Origin: Burkholderiaceae bacterium | Lineage (GTDB): Bacteria; Pseudomonadota; Gammaproteobacteria; Burkholderiales; Burkholderiaceae | Assembly (NCBI GenBank): GCA_023253905.1 | Contig: JALREG010000013.1 | Coordinates: 1-15,391 of the forward strand | Reading direction: 5' to 3' | DNA: 15,391 nucleotides | In this document: in pieces, positions 14,420-15,391 of the stretch | Position numbering within the stretch: the stretch's first letter is position 1 | How the letters are laid out: each line of letters opens with the position of its first letter | Notes under the pieces: generated by a model | Seen by the model: only the letters and a program-made list of their open reading frames with translations | Database searches by the model: none | What the model was told of the DNA's origin: nothing | Translations under genes and position numbers: made by a program

Positions 14420-15391
14420 GTGAATGCTTCTCTGATCCCACCCACTGCTGATACGGGCCATGCGCAGGCGCTCGCCACGCTGTGTGGCGGCGCCCTGGCG
14501 TCCGATTCGTCCGGGCCGCAGGTGCTTTATCACGACCGTCCGGTCGATCCCCTCTCAACGGCTCGCGGCTGGGTGTCGCCGATTGCAGACCTGGGTGTGT
14601 TGCATATCGAAGGCGACGACGCGCTTCGCTTTCTCCAATCGCAGCTCACCAATGATCTGGAGGGGCTGGCGGAGAACACCTGGCAGCTCTCGGGCTATTG
14701 CTCAGCCAAAGGACGGCTGCTCGCCAGCGTGATGATGTGGCGCGCCTCCGACGGCATCCGGATGGTGGCTTCGCAGCCGCTGTTGGTTGGGCTTCGCAAG
14801 CGACTGTCGATGTTCGTGCTCCGCGCCAAGGTCCGGATCAGCGACGAATCCGATCGCTGGTTTCTTTTTGGAATCGGTGGTGAGCGGGCCGCTGAAACGC
14901 TTCGGCAATTGGGTGCACCGTCGTGGCCTGGTCCGAAAGACGTGATCTCGTTCGGAGATGGATACGTGCTCGGTTGCGTGCCGTGTCGCGCACCGGCCAC
15001 GGCCGACGCAGCGGCGCTCGCCCCCATCGCGAGGGGGTTGCTGCTGGTTCGCGTCAACGACGCCGCGCACCCGTGGGGTGTGCTGAGTGCCGGGCTCACC
15101 CCTGTCTCGTCAACAGTCTGGCGCTGGACCGAGATCCTGTCGGGGCTTCCTCGTATCGTCGCTGCGGGCGTTGAGCGCTTCGTACCGCAGATGGTCAATC
15201 TCGATCTGGTTGACGGCGTGAGCTTTCGCAAAGGGTGCTACCCCGGGCAGGAGGTGGTTGCACGCAGCCATTACCTGGGCAAGTTGAAGCGCCGGATGTT
15301 CCTAGCGCAGGTGGAGGGCAGCGCGCCTGAAGCGGGCACCGATGTGCTGGGGCCGGAAGGAACGGAGCCATGCGGCGAGGTGGTGCTGTCC
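14420..15391 (+). CDS. ygfZ: YgfZ/GcvT-fold folate-binding protein (3' end beyond the window)
   Basis: Tetrahydrofolate-dependent protein that helps maintain certain Fe-S enzymes such as MiaB under oxidative stress. 324 codons are visible, nearly the whole of a roughly 330-350-residue family. The signature KGCYPGQE (positions about 272-279, encoded at 15230-15256) with its conserved Cys settles the identity. The N-terminal GcvT-like part has GDDALRFLQSQLTNDL and GYCSAKGRLLA, both typical of the family. Start choice: GTG 14420 sits 7 nt after a perfect TATAAT. An in-frame ATG at 14381 (AGGG 4 nt before it) would add 13 residues but would leave only 9 nt to the divergent mltG start. I favour the GTG. 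YgfZ is often next to mltG in Proteobacteria. Confidence 0.93.
   Translation, partial: MNASLIPPTADTGHAQALATLCGGALASDSSGPQVLYHDRPVDPLSTARGWVSPIADLGVLHIEGDDALRFLQSQLTNDLEGLAENTWQLSGYCSAKGRLLASVMMWRASDGIRMVASQPLLVGLRKRLSMFVLRAKVRISDESDRWFLFGIGGERAAETLRQLGAPSWPGPKDVISFGDGYVLGCVPCRAPATADAAALAPIARGLLLVRVNDAAHPWGVLSAGLTPVSSTVWRWTEILSGLPRIVAAGVERFVPQMVNLDLVDGVSFRKGCYPGQEVVARSHYLGKLKRRMFLAQVEGSAPEAGTDVLGPEGTEPCGEVVLS

Noticed and set aside
1..15391. Defence islands, CRISPR arrays, insertion sequences, prophage genes, tRNA or rRNA genes.
   Set aside because: No array-like spaced repeats, transposase or integrase motifs, terminal inverted repeats with target duplications, or tRNA cloverleaf sequences were seen; all major open frames are housekeeping or envelope genes.

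Overview
The window is GC-rich chromosomal DNA, most likely from a betaproteobacterium of the order Burkholderiales. This rests on the gene set (bifunctional MnmC, a DUF3108 protein with a TonB-like N-terminus, and an mltG-tmk-holB-tatD-ankyrin cluster) and on protein motifs. The family or genus cannot be told from sequence alone. All 16 protein genes are intact except those cut by the window edges (mnmC on the left, ygfZ on the right). I see no rRNA, tRNA, CRISPR array, transposase or phage gene, and no gene-free stretch above about 120 bases.

Left part (1-8645), mixed orientation. mnmC (tRNA wobble-uridine modification) lies just downstream of an MFS transporter gene, both on the minus strand. 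A DUF3108 envelope protein gene runs divergently from the MFS gene. A minus-strand pair follows, encoding a small monohaem cytochrome c and fumarylacetoacetase (fahA). Then comes a plus-strand run of exported or envelope proteins: a Pro/Tyr-rich secreted protein with a WYWC motif, a glycine-zipper lipoprotein, a small periplasmic protein resembling MliC-type lysozyme inhibitors, and an LACTB2-like metallo-beta-lactamase-fold hydrolase.

Centre (8646-8715). A short AT-rich island separates the convergent hydrolase and ABC ATPase genes. On the minus strand it reads as a 28-bp XerC/XerD recombination site (dif): an 11-bp XerC arm, a 6-bp centre and an 11-bp XerD arm. If real, this window spans the replication terminus. 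Three exact GGGNAGGG (KOPS-like) octamers to its left all point towards it, and the essential genes to its right are transcribed towards it, as expected for the leading strand of a fork arriving from the right. The site supplies the last four sense codons and the stop codon of the ABC ATPase gene.

Right part (8700-14371), all minus strand. A tightly packed cluster runs mltG > tmk > holB > tatD > ankyrin-repeat protein > MacB-type ABC ATPase, with ATGA overlaps at mltG/tmk, tmk/holB and tatD/ankyrin. It combines peptidoglycan glycan-strand termination, dTTP synthesis, the clamp-loader delta-prime subunit and a TatD nuclease. The ABC ATPase has no permease next to it; the place where one would be expected is occupied by dif and the convergent hydrolase gene. 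Divergent from mltG is ygfZ (folate-binding, Fe-S cluster protein maintenance), preceded by a perfect TATAAT.

The most noteworthy item is the dif site and its position against the ABC gene. A recurring pattern of -10-like hexamers about 7 nt before start codons suggests leaderless transcripts.
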